Shown here one piece after another: positions 42,194 through 51,096 of a stretch of DNA of 62,285 bases (the stretch's first letter is position 1; each line of letters starts with the position of its first letter). Made by a program: the position numbers and the translations under genes. The notes beneath the pieces were generated by a model that saw only the letters and a list, made by a program, of their open reading frames with translations, had not been told where the DNA came from and searched no databases. Where the stretch lies: positions 1 through 62,285 of IMG/VR virus record IMGVR_UViG_3300022700_000085; one strand, 5' to 3'. The stretch comes from a virus.

Positions 42194-44027
42194 TAAAAAA
42201 CAGTTGAAACAAGCCAAAAAGAAACATAAAAAAAGACAAAAAGGCACACCGCTAATAAATATGCCTGCTGATCCTAATACAAAAGTCCCCACAATTAACT
42301 ATAATACTTGGATGAAAGCTATTGTAGATCGTGATCCGCGTGTTTGGGATTCTATTGTTGATTATTTATTGTTTTTTGAAAGACACCATTATAAAGCTTT
42401 TGGTGTGCAAGCTGTTTCTTCAATGAATGATTTTGGCAACGCTGTATATGCGTCTCTCGCAGATGAAAGTTTTAAACCGAGCGTCCAGCAAGCAATGAAA
42501 TTAGTTCAAGTCGGTCATTTGTTTCAACATCTTATGGCTGTTTGTGGTCATGAAACCAACGACACAAATATTAAAAGTTTACTATTACAAAAAGGTAACC
42601 TACCTAAAATCCTGTTTTTATTGAATCCACGATGTGAATTTCAAATTGATCAAGAAAAACTATTTGATGTTGATCCTTTTCTCACATCTGTTTGGTTTAA
42701 TACTTATTTATTAAGTGTTGGAACGCCTACAAAAACAATACAACGTAATGTTTACCGTCATTTATGTTCCATGAACAATAAATGGTCACCTCCTCATCAT
42801 GCGTTAACAGGCGTTTATTTTACAAGTACTTACCATGCTCCAGACGCAGCTAGAAGAGTAAAAGGCATAATTAATAAAGGTGTAAAAGAAAAAGGAGCAC
42901 CTAAGTTTAATAATAACCCAGATCCAAATTCAATAGCTATCATTACTAATAAATGGCATCGTAATCACGCTGTATACAAGTCAGCTAGCCCTCTTGTTGA
43001 GCAGTTAATAGGGAAATACAGGTTAACATTAATTTGGACTGGCCGCGAAGATCAAATGCCTAAAACTTCTGTCACAGACTATTTTGACAAAGTTGCACAT
43101 TGTTATTTTCAAAATGGGTATTTAAATATTCCTGATGAATTGAAAAATAACGATTTTCAAATGGTTTATTTTCCAGATATCGGGATGTCTGATGAATCTA
43201 TTTGGTTGTCAAATTATCGTATAGCCCCGATCCAAGCGATGGGGTATGGCCACCCTGAAACTTCTGGTGATAATTCAGAAATTGATTATTTTATAGGTGG
43301 TGATGTAGAAAAGGACGCAGCAGATCAATACTCTGAAACAATGGTTTTTCTTCCTGGTTTAGCTCAAGAGCCTGCTTGGCCAACTGCTGAACGAAAGTAT
43401 AATTACAAGGATGATGGTATTGTTAGAATAAATTGTGTTTGGGGTCCAGACAAATATAATAGAACTTTGCTGGAAATGTTAGCAGAAATTAATCGGTGTG
43501 TTTGGGATTCTAACCCTGAATCAAAACACGAGTTTCATTTGTTTGCTAGTCCTGGTATTAACCGTTATGCCGCTGTTCCAAGTTTTAAAAATGAATTATC
43601 TAAAATTCTCCCTAATGCTAAACTTCATGCTGAACAGGAATACTATGATTATATGGAAAATGCTGAAATGCATGATTTCACTTTAAATTCATTCCCGTTC
43701 GGTTGTTATAATGTACTTATTGAAAGTCTTTATATGGGTTTACCATTTTTAACGTTAGTTGGCGATAGATTCTATAACAGGGCAGGTATGTGGTTGAATA
43801 ATCAAATTGGCATGGATGAGAACAATTTTTATTCAATGCGGGTTTTAATTAATAAAGCAGCTCAGTTGATTAATCAACCCGATCAGTTGAAACGCCAACG
43901 TAATTTCTTATCAGATATTGATTTAAAAGCAAAATTATTCACACTGAAAGGAAATAAATTTCTTGAAGCTGTTGAGTATATTATTGGGAATCACCCTTTT
44001 AATGAATCAAAGATTATCGAGGAGTAA
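42186..44027 (+). CDS. GT41-like glycosyltransferase (HMW1C/OGT-related)
   Basis: 613 residues from the ATG at 42186 (AAGG upstream). A basic N-terminus (KKQLKQAKKKHKKRQKGTP) and an all-helical first half are followed by a GT-B domain. Diagnostic pieces are NYRIAPIQAMGYGHPETSGD, then EIDYFIGGD, YSETMVFLPG and CYNVLIESLYMGLPFLTLVG with DRFYNRAGMWL, as in OGT and HMW1C-type enzymes that put sugars on Asn, Ser or Thr. A phage copy is rare to my knowledge. Possible substrates are virion proteins or host surface proteins; the sequence does not tell which. Confidence 0.78.
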   Translation: MVNKKQLKQAKKKHKKRQKGTPLINMPADPNTKVPTINYNTWMKAIVDRDPRVWDSIVDYLLFFERHHYKAFGVQAVSSMNDFGNAVYASLADESFKPSVQQAMKLVQVGHLFQHLMAVCGHETNDTNIKSLLLQKGNLPKILFLLNPRCEFQIDQEKLFDVDPFLTSVWFNTYLLSVGTPTKTIQRNVYRHLCSMNNKWSPPHHALTGVYFTSTYHAPDAARRVKGIINKGVKEKGAPKFNNNPDPNSIAIITNKWHRNHAVYKSASPLVEQLIGKYRLTLIWTGREDQMPKTSVTDYFDKVAHCYFQNGYLNIPDELKNNDFQMVYFPDIGMSDESIWLSNYRIAPIQAMGYGHPETSGDNSEIDYFIGGDVEKDAADQYSETMVFLPGLAQEPAWPTAERKYNYKDDGIVRINCVWGPDKYNRTLLEMLAEINRCVWDSNPESKHEFHLFASPGINRYAAVPSFKNELSKILPNAKLHAEQEYYDYMENAEMHDFTLNSFPFGCYNVLIESLYMGLPFLTLVGDRFYNRAGMWLNNQIGMDENNFYSMRVLINKAAQLINQPDQLKRQRNFLSDIDLKAKLFTLKGNKFLEAVEYIIGNHPFNESKIIEE

Positions 44028-44029
44028 TA

Positions 44030-45298
44030 GTGACAATATTAAATAAAGAAACCGCAGCTAAAATCAAATCAGAACTTAATAAACACCAATTGACACAGAA
44101 ACAAATAGGTAAAAAATATGGTGTGAGCAGGTCTGTAATCAGTGATATTGCTTGTGGTCGAATACATAAAAATGTAGAAGCTGATGACCATATTACTGAA
44201 GAAGAAGCACAAATTTTCAAGCTACAAGCTGAAGTAGCTAATCTTCGTGAAGAACGTAATAGAGCACGAAGACAACTCAATAGAGCAGCAAAGAATCAAG
44301 GCTTGTTTCAAGCAATAAAAGAAGAGTTAGTAGAAAATGTTGTGCCTATGACGCCGCTCCCAAAAGCACAACCAACTTTCAAACCAACAAAAGAAACGAT
44401 GCGTGAGCATCTCGTATTGCATCTTAGTGATGGTCACCACGATCAAGTGATCACGCATGAAGATACCGGTGGATTAGAGAAATATGATTTCCCTATTTCT
44501 CTGTGCCGTGCCGAACGTCTTGTTGATTCCACTTTAAAATGGACACAAGAGACTTTGAGTCCTCAATTTAGTTTTCCTTCTCTCACTGTGTTAGCTTATG
44601 GTGATCACACATCAGGGGAAATTCACGGCAACGCACAGCGAACATATTTTAGAAACATGTTCAAAAATTGTCATGCTATTGGACAATTACATGCTTTGAT
44701 GTATAGAGATTTTGCTCCTTATTTTGATCAAATCAACGTTGTATATGTTCCTGGTAATCATGGAAGGCGCTCAAACAAAAAAGATTATCACGGAGCCCAT
44801 GATAACTGGGATTATTTGATCGCAACTATTGCTCAACTTTATTGTATGGATGTTAATAATATTAATTTTGTTATTCCTAATTCTTTTTCATGTAATGTAG
44901 ATATTGATGGTGTGGGTTTCCATATTTTTCACGGTGATGATGTTAGAAGCAGTTTAGGCATTCCGTGGTATGGTCTAGAACGTCGGAGAAACAGGTTAAT
45001 GGCATTAGAGAATGTACGTTCTGGAATCCCAATACGTTATTATTGTTGCGGTCATTTTCACCGTGGTGGAAATACATATGAAGCTAATGGTGAAATGGTT
45101 ATGAATGGTGCTTGGCCAGCAACAGATGCGTATGCGTTTAATTCTCTGGGTGCTTTTACAGAACCTAGTCAATTAATTCATGGTGTGAATAAGAAATACG
45201 GTATTACTTGGAGACTACCCGTAAAACTTCGATGTTCATATGAGAACAAAGGACCGAAGCGTTATAAATTAAAGAACATGGATGACATTCAAATTTAA
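44030..45298 (+). CDS. Metallophosphoesterase with N-terminal helix-turn-helix
   Basis: 422 residues starting with GTG at 44030 after GAGGAG. The first 45 residues form a helix-turn-helix (LTQKQIGKKYGVSRSVISDI). A coiled part follows, then a calcineurin-like phosphoesterase: HLSDGHHD, LAYGDHTSGEIHGN, VPGNHGRRS, IFHGDDVRS and YCCGHFHRGGNT, covering the five metal motifs with D-x-H seen as D-G-H. Proteins of this layout are common in phages as nucleases or phosphatases of unknown target. The DNA-binding part suggests action on DNA. Confidence 0.8.
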   Translation: MTILNKETAAKIKSELNKHQLTQKQIGKKYGVSRSVISDIACGRIHKNVEADDHITEEEAQIFKLQAEVANLREERNRARRQLNRAAKNQGLFQAIKEELVENVVPMTPLPKAQPTFKPTKETMREHLVLHLSDGHHDQVITHEDTGGLEKYDFPISLCRAERLVDSTLKWTQETLSPQFSFPSLTVLAYGDHTSGEIHGNAQRTYFRNMFKNCHAIGQLHALMYRDFAPYFDQINVVYVPGNHGRRSNKKDYHGAHDNWDYLIATIAQLYCMDVNNINFVIPNSFSCNVDIDGVGFHIFHGDDVRSSLGIPWYGLERRRNRLMALENVRSGIPIRYYCCGHFHRGGNTYEANGEMVMNGAWPATDAYAFNSLGAFTEPSQLIHGVNKKYGITWRLPVKLRCSYENKGPKRYKLKNMDDIQI

Positions 45299-45312
45299 AT
45301 TGGAGACCTGAT

Positions 45313-46047
45313 ATGGCTAATGTTATTGCAACTCTCTTAGACTCCCCTTCAACAATTAATACTGATGAGGCTGATCAAAAGGGGCCAGCTCGACACATTT
45401 ACGAAGAGCTTACTTATCTTCAAACTAGTCCTGGTGATCCTACATTGGAATCACCATATGCTAAGGCAAGCCATGTTGCTACTATTCCAGCACATACTGA
45501 TACTATCACGTCTGGTAATTTCACAGTAACTATGAATTTTCCAAACTATTCTGTGGCTGTTACTACTGCTAATATTGCTTATGATGCTGAACAAGCAGCT
45601 ATTCAAAGTGCTGTTGATACTGCTTTGTCTAGTGAGACTGTAGTAGAAAGTTATACGAATGGTGATGTAGATGTTTCTTTGACTGGTAATTTAACAGCCA
45701 ACGCTGTGACTTTAACGGCCAATGGTGATTCTGTCAACGGTGCTTACATGGTTGTTACTACAGCTAATGTGGATCTTGATGCTGATAAATTGGCTGATCC
45801 AGTGGTAGCAACTGCTGGTACAATGAATCGCCCTGCTGAAGCGACACTAGCTTTGTTTGATGTGGTGAAGCCTTCTAGTTCTGCACCTTATCAAGGTGAA
45901 AGTGTCACTGAAAGTGATTTTGAGGCTGGTGATAACCCGTTTTCACTGAGTCCAGCAACTAAGAAAGCTCTTGCTTATGAAGCGAAAGTCGCTGAAAATG
46001 CTACAATCGGGCTTGCACTTGAAGGTGTTTTAGATTATACTGATTAA
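45313..46047 (+). CDS. Beta-repeat virion/decoration protein
   Basis: 244 residues. The middle holds the repeat-like phrase SGNFTVTMNFPNYSVAVTTA, then NIAYDAEQAAIQSAVDTAL, common in phage structural proteins, followed by a partner half (NGDVDVSLTGNLTANAVTLT). The end (PYQGESVTESDFEAGDNPFS, LSPATKKALAYEA) is a separate small domain. It has GC-richer codons than neighbouring enzymes and a strong terminator behind it, both signs of high expression. Its place far from the head operon is odd. Confidence 0.65.
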   Translation: MANVIATLLDSPSTINTDEADQKGPARHIYEELTYLQTSPGDPTLESPYAKASHVATIPAHTDTITSGNFTVTMNFPNYSVAVTTANIAYDAEQAAIQSAVDTALSSETVVESYTNGDVDVSLTGNLTANAVTLTANGDSVNGAYMVVTTANVDLDADKLADPVVATAGTMNRPAEATLALFDVVKPSSSAPYQGESVTESDFEAGDNPFSLSPATKKALAYEAKVAENATIGLALEGVLDYTD

Positions 46048-46060
46048 TGTTTATTTTTTG

Positions 46061-46093
46061 GGTGGTGACTTCGGTCACCACCACCATTTTTTA
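46061..46093 (+). terminator. Strong terminator with TTCG tetraloop
   Basis: GGTGGTGAC (46061-46069), loop TTCG, GTCACCACC (46074-46082), then ACCATTTTTTA. It starts 14 bases after the preceding stop. Confidence 0.92.
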
Positions 46094-46094
46094 T

Positions 46095-46123
46095 TTGACA
46101 CGTATTGATTTTTGAGGTATAAT
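46095..46123 (+). promoter_or_regulatory. Perfect sigma70 promoter, probably leaderless transcript
   Basis: TTGACA (46095-46100), 17-bp spacer, TATAAT (46118-46123). The ATG at 46131 lies seven to eight bases after the -10, at the expected transcription start, so the mRNA would begin at or next to the start codon. It drives the polymerase operon. Confidence 0.9.
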
Positions 46124-46130
46124 ATAGTAT

Positions 46131-46319
46131 ATGGCTAAGGTAACAGTTGAACTTGAAGACATTGAAAATGATGAAGTTAGCGTGAAATTCACTTACCAAC
46201 CAAAAATAAACCAACCTATCAATGAAAATAATTTGACTCCAGCTCAGAATATGGGTTTTATTTTTAAAGCCATCGCGATAGAAATGGAAAAACAACATGA
46301 GCAAACTCGACGAAATTAA
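46131..46319 (+). CDS. Small protein from a leaderless message
   Basis: 62 residues. The start coincides with the predicted transcription start of the promoter at 46095, with no ribosome site. The protein (KVTVELEDIENDEVSVKFTY, then QPKINQPINENNLTPAQNM) has a beta hairpin and a helical end (GFIFKAIAIEMEKQHEQT). Unknown function. Confidence 0.7.
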   Translation: MAKVTVELEDIENDEVSVKFTYQPKINQPINENNLTPAQNMGFIFKAIAIEMEKQHEQTRRN

Positions 46320-46623
46320 GAATAAACGTGAAATTTGGAATTATAATGTAGCAGTACTGGAACTTTGGGAACATGCTAAAACACACCTTCCTGAAGATGT
46401 ATATAAAGAAGTAGTGGCTTTTACTTTTAGTGATAAATTGCTTGAAAAAGAACACAGAGAAAAAAATATTAAATATATGGATAGTGGTCAACAACCGCCT
46501 TATTCTGGTTTTAAATATCATAACGCTGTTCGTCTTAATTCTGGTGATATTCAAGAAATCCCTTTGATTAAACGTCCCTCTATTCCTGAATGTGTTAAAG
46601 TGAAAAGGAAAGAAATTAACTAA
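46297..46623 (+). CDS. Hypothetical protein
   Basis: 108 residues, overlapping the previous gene by 23 bases. Helical first half (IWNYNVAVLELWEHAKTHLP) then a charged segment and a short C-terminal beta piece. No family recognised. Confidence 0.6.
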   Translation: MSKLDEIKNKREIWNYNVAVLELWEHAKTHLPEDVYKEVVAFTFSDKLLEKEHREKNIKYMDSGQQPPYSGFKYHNAVRLNSGDIQEIPLIKRPSIPECVKVKRKEIN

Positions 46624-46643
46624 CCTATTTATGAGGTAATATA

Positions 46644-46727
46644 ATGGCACTTAAACTTACTGCAATGGCTGCTATTTTAGTTGGTGTTCTTCTAGGTTTA
46701 TATCTAAGTGAACTTTGGGAGGGATAA
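46644..46727 (+). CDS. Tiny single-span membrane protein A
   Basis: 27 residues: ALKLTAMAAILVGVLLGLYL then SELWEG. It is almost entirely one transmembrane helix. GAGG lies seven bases before the ATG; its TAA shares a base with the next ATG (TAATGA). Confidence 0.6.
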   Translation: MALKLTAMAAILVGVLLGLYLSELWEG

Positions 46728-46816
46728 TGAACCCTAATTTCATTTCTATGTTTATGCTTTTTTTTAGCTTTTTCATTTTTGCATACTTATATTCTAAGGG
46801 AAATACAGATAACTAA
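46727..46816 (+). CDS. Tiny single-span membrane protein B
   Basis: 29 residues: NPNFISMFMLFFSFFIFAYL then YSKGNTDN. One transmembrane helix with a short polar tail. GGGAGGG in the preceding gene serves as ribosome site. It is coupled to the preceding gene, so the pair may act together in the membrane, for example in cell-envelope control; that is a guess. Confidence 0.55.
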   Translation: MNPNFISMFMLFFSFFIFAYLYSKGNTDN

Positions 46817-46875
46817 TGTGAATTTTGACATTTCATTGGTCGTTTTTATTTTTAATTGCTTTAACACGGTGTTTA

Positions 46876-49575
46876 ATGCGTTTTAGAAAAGATACTTACT
46901 ATATTGACACTGAAACAATCGGTCTTCATGGACTCATTATTCTAATTCAATGGGCATATGAAGATGGTGAAGTTCAACTCCACAATGTCTGGAATGTACC
47001 TGTTAAGGACACACTACGGCTGATTGAAGCATTCTGCGATGGTACTTGTGTATTTTTCAACGCTTCATTTGATTGGTTCCATCTCTGTAAACTTTACACG
47101 ATGTTTCAATTACTTCCGTCAGATGCTATTCCGTGTGAACTCCCGATGGAAGATTTGGTTCAAGCTGAAATGAATGGCCGTGATGGGGCTTGTTTGAAAC
47201 CAAAACACACTGTTGATTTGATGCTTCATTCACGTAAAGGTGAATTTCAAACATTGATGTCTCGCCATGATATTAAAGTAGAAAAAGTACCAGTTCAATT
47301 AGCTTATGTATTAAGGGATAAACTTGAAAATTTAATTGAGCTTGACGGTATTCTATTCGCGAAACGAGCTAATCCAGATGCCCCTAAATGGGGTGTATAT
47401 GACAGGATCAAACGAGGTAAAGAAGATCAAGTAGACCAAAATTTCAAAGATGTAGTACTCAAGTTTAAACCTGCTGGCGGGTTAAAATATTTAGCTGAAC
47501 ATTGTCTTGGTTTAGACCCTGAATTTCATTCGTTCAAAGATGTGTATCCTGATAGACCGCACCACATAGCAGAAATAGGTTACGCACCATTTGCTTTAGC
47601 TACTTCATCATTTGATAAAGGGTGGGAAGTTCGCGATAAAGACAATAAATTGAGAGGAAAAGCATGGCCTGCTTTTATTCATATTGATATTGAATATTGG
47701 CGTGATAATGAAGAAGCACGTAGATATGCTCGTGATGATGTAGTTTATACTAGGCTTCTTGATGAGTATTTTAATTTTCCAGAGATAGATGATGATGACT
47801 CTGTGTTAGCTTGTATGGTTGCTGCTGTTAGATGGCATGGATTTGAAATTGATATACCAGCTATCAAAAAACTAATGGAAAAAGCTGACGCAGTTTTAGA
47901 CGCAGCTCCAATCAATGTTAATCGACCAGCAGAGGTCAAACAGTATATTCGTGAAGTGATGGATGAGAGTGAAGCCACACTAATTGATAAATCAACTAAA
48001 AAAGCTCACCTGGAAAAGATTCGTGCTGAATATATTGTAGAGCGAGAAGGTTTAGACCCTGATTTATATGCTGGTCCTTGTAATGCCTGTGGTGGGCGTG
48101 GCGTGTGTTCTCATTGTGATGGGACAGGATTAAGAAAAGACGAAGGTGAAGACCCAAAATGCCGTGAATGCGACGGCACTGGAGTTTGTCAACGATGTGG
48201 AGGTGAAAAATGTGAACCAGGAGGGGAGCTTTGTGTACGTTGCTTTGGTGATGGTTGCCCTAGATGTTTAAACCGTGGTTATTTGTTAATGGGCCCAACA
48301 TTGGCAGCAGAGCGAGCAAGCGAGATTCTTAAATGTAAAGTAGCAATTAAAGAAAAAGAATTATACACTAAGTTGCTTCGAGCGGGTAAATTTCACGCCG
48401 CTTTTAAAGTTATTGGGACACTATCATCACGAATGTCTGGTGGTGATGGGCTCAATGCACAGGGAATCAAGGGGTCAGATGAAGTTCGCGGTGCGTTCCC
48501 TTTAAAATGGGCAGGAATGTTGTTGTGTGGTGGTGACTTCGATGGATTTGAAGTCACGCTAGCTGATGCTGTGTTTCAAGATAAAAAGTTGCGTGATGAC
48601 TTGCTAGCGGGAAAATCCATTCACACTTTGATGGCTCGGAAAATCTACCCTGACAAAACTGAAGAACAAATCAAGAAAAGCAAAGGTTTCAAGGATGGTG
48701 GGGATGTTGACATGTATACCCGTGGAAAACAAGCTGTATTTTCACAATTGTATGGTGGTGATCACAATACAATCAATAAAAAGTTGAGTATCCCTAAGAA
48801 AGTTGCTGAAAAAGCTTGTAAAGATTTTCAAAATGATTATCCAGGCATGCGTGATGCCAGAGAAAAAATCGCCGAAGATTTTGAAGCTCTTAAACAACAC
48901 GGGGAGATTGGAACAGGGCACATCAGCTATAAAGAACCAAAAGAATATATTGAAACTTTCTTAGGTTTCCGACGGTATTTTACACTCGAAAATAAAATTG
49001 CCAAAGCTTTGTTTGGTCTGGCTCGAGACACACCTAAAACATGGAGAACTATTCAGGAGACTGTGGTAAGACGAGATCGGGAGCAAACTCCTGCTGGTGC
49101 GTGCAGCAGCGCTCTATATGGTGCCGCATTTCAGATTCAAGCATCTATTATTCGAGCCGCAAATAATCATTTGATTCAGTCTCCTGGCGCTGTTATTACA
49201 AAGCACTTGCAGCGTCGTATCTGGGATATTCAACCTTCGGGTGTAGGGGAATGGGTAGTGGCACCTATGAATATTCATGATGAGGTGTTAAGTGTCACCA
49301 AACCAGATAAGGTCGAAGAAGTCACTGAAACCGTGGTAAAAACTGTAGAATCATTTCGTGATAGAGTACCGCTTATTGGGATGGATTGGGTCAGAAGTAT
49401 GGAAAATTGGGCTGGAAAGAAAGGCGGCGATGAAGAGGATGTGCATATTGGTCCGTATGGAATAAGCGGGTTTGATGATTCTTATGTAGAACCTATTGAT
49501 ATTGATGAATTAGATAAATTGGAGGGAGAACCAGAATATATAGAAAACAATGAAAATTTAAACAATTTGATTTGA
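46876..49575 (+). CDS. polA: DNA polymerase, family A, with DnaJ-like zinc insertion
   Basis: 899 residues from the ATG at 46876; an in-frame TTG at 46825 would add a hydrophobic leader and is rejected, though no good ribosome site exists for either. 3'-5' exonuclease: YYIDTETIGL, VFFNASFDWFHL and RYARDDVVYTRLL (DEDDy). Polymerase motifs: A CGGDFDGFEVTLA (near residue 551), B TRGKQAVFSQLYGG (near 614), C MNIHDEVLSV (near 799). Between them at about residues 400-468 lies a Cys-rich insert of CxxCxGxG repeats (CNACGGRGVC, CRECDGTGVC), like the DnaJ zinc domain. The motif A sequence is far from the usual DYSQIELR. Confidence 0.88.
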   Translation: MRFRKDTYYIDTETIGLHGLIILIQWAYEDGEVQLHNVWNVPVKDTLRLIEAFCDGTCVFFNASFDWFHLCKLYTMFQLLPSDAIPCELPMEDLVQAEMNGRDGACLKPKHTVDLMLHSRKGEFQTLMSRHDIKVEKVPVQLAYVLRDKLENLIELDGILFAKRANPDAPKWGVYDRIKRGKEDQVDQNFKDVVLKFKPAGGLKYLAEHCLGLDPEFHSFKDVYPDRPHHIAEIGYAPFALATSSFDKGWEVRDKDNKLRGKAWPAFIHIDIEYWRDNEEARRYARDDVVYTRLLDEYFNFPEIDDDDSVLACMVAAVRWHGFEIDIPAIKKLMEKADAVLDAAPINVNRPAEVKQYIREVMDESEATLIDKSTKKAHLEKIRAEYIVEREGLDPDLYAGPCNACGGRGVCSHCDGTGLRKDEGEDPKCRECDGTGVCQRCGGEKCEPGGELCVRCFGDGCPRCLNRGYLLMGPTLAAERASEILKCKVAIKEKELYTKLLRAGKFHAAFKVIGTLSSRMSGGDGLNAQGIKGSDEVRGAFPLKWAGMLLCGGDFDGFEVTLADAVFQDKKLRDDLLAGKSIHTLMARKIYPDKTEEQIKKSKGFKDGGDVDMYTRGKQAVFSQLYGGDHNTINKKLSIPKKVAEKACKDFQNDYPGMRDAREKIAEDFEALKQHGEIGTGHISYKEPKEYIETFLGFRRYFTLENKIAKALFGLARDTPKTWRTIQETVVRRDREQTPAGACSSALYGAAFQIQASIIRAANNHLIQSPGAVITKHLQRRIWDIQPSGVGEWVVAPMNIHDEVLSVTKPDKVEEVTETVVKTVESFRDRVPLIGMDWVRSMENWAGKKGGDEEDVHIGPYGISGFDDSYVEPIDIDELDKLEGEPEYIENNENLNNLI

Positions 49576-49600
49576 CTTTTGTTACTTTTTATGGTATAAT
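49572..49600 (+). promoter_or_regulatory. Sigma70-type promoter
   Basis: TTGACT (49572-49577), 17-bp spacer, TATAAT (49595-49600); it overlaps the polymerase stop codon. It drives the small genes and fibre genes that follow. Confidence 0.87.
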
Positions 49601-49617
49601 TGTATGAGGGTATATTT

Positions 49618-49815
49618 ATGTATAATGTTCAATTAAGAAATATCGCTGCTTTGCTTTCAGATAATCATGCTGAAATTACCACGCATCTTGTAGAAGGTAA
49701 AGAAAAGATGAGTGAAGTGTATCTTGAAGAAGCCGCAAAATTAATGGAAAAACAAAGTGCTCGTATGTTGTCTGCTGCTGATGAAGTTCGAGAAATCATC
49801 AGAAAAGCTCGGTGA
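49618..49815 (+). CDS. Small helical protein
   Basis: 65 residues from the ATG at 49618 with GAGGG seven bases upstream. Helical with charged faces (EAAKLMEKQSARMLSAADEV). Unknown function. Confidence 0.65.
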   Translation: MYNVQLRNIAALLSDNHAEITTHLVEGKEKMSEVYLEEAAKLMEKQSARMLSAADEVREIIRKAR

Positions 49816-49878
49816 TCTTGCTTTAAATGTCCTGTTGGCAATAATCGAGGTTATAACTTTATTAATTTGGAGTCAAAG

Positions 49879-50142
49879 ATGAAGTATCGTAAGAAACCAG
49901 TAGTAATTGAAGCGAAGCAGCTTACGCCTGAAAATGAAGAGGAAGTTTATAATTGGATCGTACATAATGGGGGTTCTGTACTTGGTGCTTCTGGTGGTGA
50001 GCATGTATCTTTGACTATTCATACTCTTGAAGGTGAAATGAAAGTCAGTAAAGATGATTATGTAATCAAAGGTGTAGAAGGAGAATTTTATCCTTGTAAA
50101 CCGAATATATTTGAACAAACATATGAATTGGTGGTCGAATGA
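49879..50142 (+). CDS. Conserved small phage protein (YVIKGVEGEFYPCKP motif)
   Basis: 87 residues from the ATG at 49879 (TTGGAG upstream). It begins KYRKKPVVIEAKQL and ends DDYVIKGVEGEFYPCKPNIF, EQTYELV. The same opening and the D-Y-x-I-K-G-x-x-G-E-F-Y-P-C-K-P-x-I-F-E-x-T-Y-E end recur across many phage genomes. Function not known. It overlaps the next gene by four bases. Confidence 0.75.
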   Translation: MKYRKKPVVIEAKQLTPENEEEVYNWIVHNGGSVLGASGGEHVSLTIHTLEGEMKVSKDDYVIKGVEGEFYPCKPNIFEQTYELVVE

Positions 50143-50603
50143 CAAGTTATGATCCTCTTATTACCAAAAATGGTAGGATACATAGGCTACCCCCTGGTGA
50201 TGAATTAAATATACCTGATTTTGGATCGACTGAATTAGAAAATACTTCTGGTTCAGTTGTTGTTATTGGTTCGGTCGTTTATTCTAACAATGCTGGCACG
50301 TTTGATTTGGCACAAGCTACATCCCTTGCTTCAGCGAAAGTGGTTGGCTTATGCAAAGAAGCTATTTCCGCGAATGTGGCTGGTGATATTCAAACAGGGG
50401 GTGTGCTTACTTTAACTGAAGCTCAATGGGACAATATTACAGGTGGTTCTGGTGGGCTTGATGGTTCTTATTTCCTTTCTACTGTTGCTGGTAAATTGAC
50501 TAATTCAGCGCCCATTAGTAGTGGGCAATTTGTAACGTATATCGGTCGCGCACTTAGTTCGACTGATTTATTAATTGAGATAGCTAACACTATAAGGTTG
50601 TAA
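50139..50603 (+). CDS. Small fibre-type protein 1
   Basis: 154 residues. The N-terminal segment (DPLITKNGRIHRLPPGDELN) is a version of the VITxGQxEQLxxxDxLD start shared with the next two proteins, and the rest is the module also seen at 11646-12347 (VVIGSVVYSNNAGTFDLAQA, VVGLCKEAIS, WDNITGGSGGLDGSYFLS). The module probably forms a beta structure that attaches to the virion. Confidence 0.7.
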   Translation: MTSYDPLITKNGRIHRLPPGDELNIPDFGSTELENTSGSVVVIGSVVYSNNAGTFDLAQATSLASAKVVGLCKEAISANVAGDIQTGGVLTLTEAQWDNITGGSGGLDGSYFLSTVAGKLTNSAPISSGQFVTYIGRALSSTDLLIEIANTIRL

Positions 50604-50605
50604 AT

Positions 50606-51088
50606 ATGACACTACGAAAACCTCTCGTTATTACTGATGGTCAGATTGAACAACTGCAATCTGGTGATACACTTGATGCAACTGTTACTGACACCAATGA
50701 AATTAATCTAACTAATAATAATGCTTCAACTATTAACATCGGGCAGCCTGTTTATGCTGAATCAGACGGTAATGTTGATTTAGCACAAGCCAATGCTCAA
50801 GGTACTGTTGAGGTGGTTGGTTTGGTAGCTGATGCGACTATTGCTGCTAGTGCATCAGGGCAGATTATTACTGATGGGGTGTTGGAAGCCACCACAGACC
50901 AATGGGATGCGGTAACTGGAGATACCGGTGGTTTAACTGTTGGAGATGTATATTATCTTAGTGCTGCTTCTGCTGGTGAGCTTACTACCACTGCTCCAAC
51001 TTCAACAGGTAATCTTGTTAAGCGTGTTGGCACAGCATTAAGCACCACACAAATGGAACTTGAATTTGGTCAAACAGTTAAACTGTAA
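50606..51088 (+). CDS. Small fibre-type protein 2
   Basis: 160 residues, a paralogue of the upstream protein: RKPLVITDGQIEQLQSGDTL, then INIGQPVYAESDGNVDLAQA, VVGLVADATIA, WDAVTGDTGGLTVGDVYYLS and a final VGTALSTTQMELEFGQTVKL. Its start is nearly the same as that of the long fibre gene behind it. Confidence 0.72.
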   Translation: MTLRKPLVITDGQIEQLQSGDTLDATVTDTNEINLTNNNASTINIGQPVYAESDGNVDLAQANAQGTVEVVGLVADATIAASASGQIITDGVLEATTDQWDAVTGDTGGLTVGDVYYLSAASAGELTTTAPTSTGNLVKRVGTALSTTQMELEFGQTVKL

Positions 51089-51096
51089 GGTGAGAT

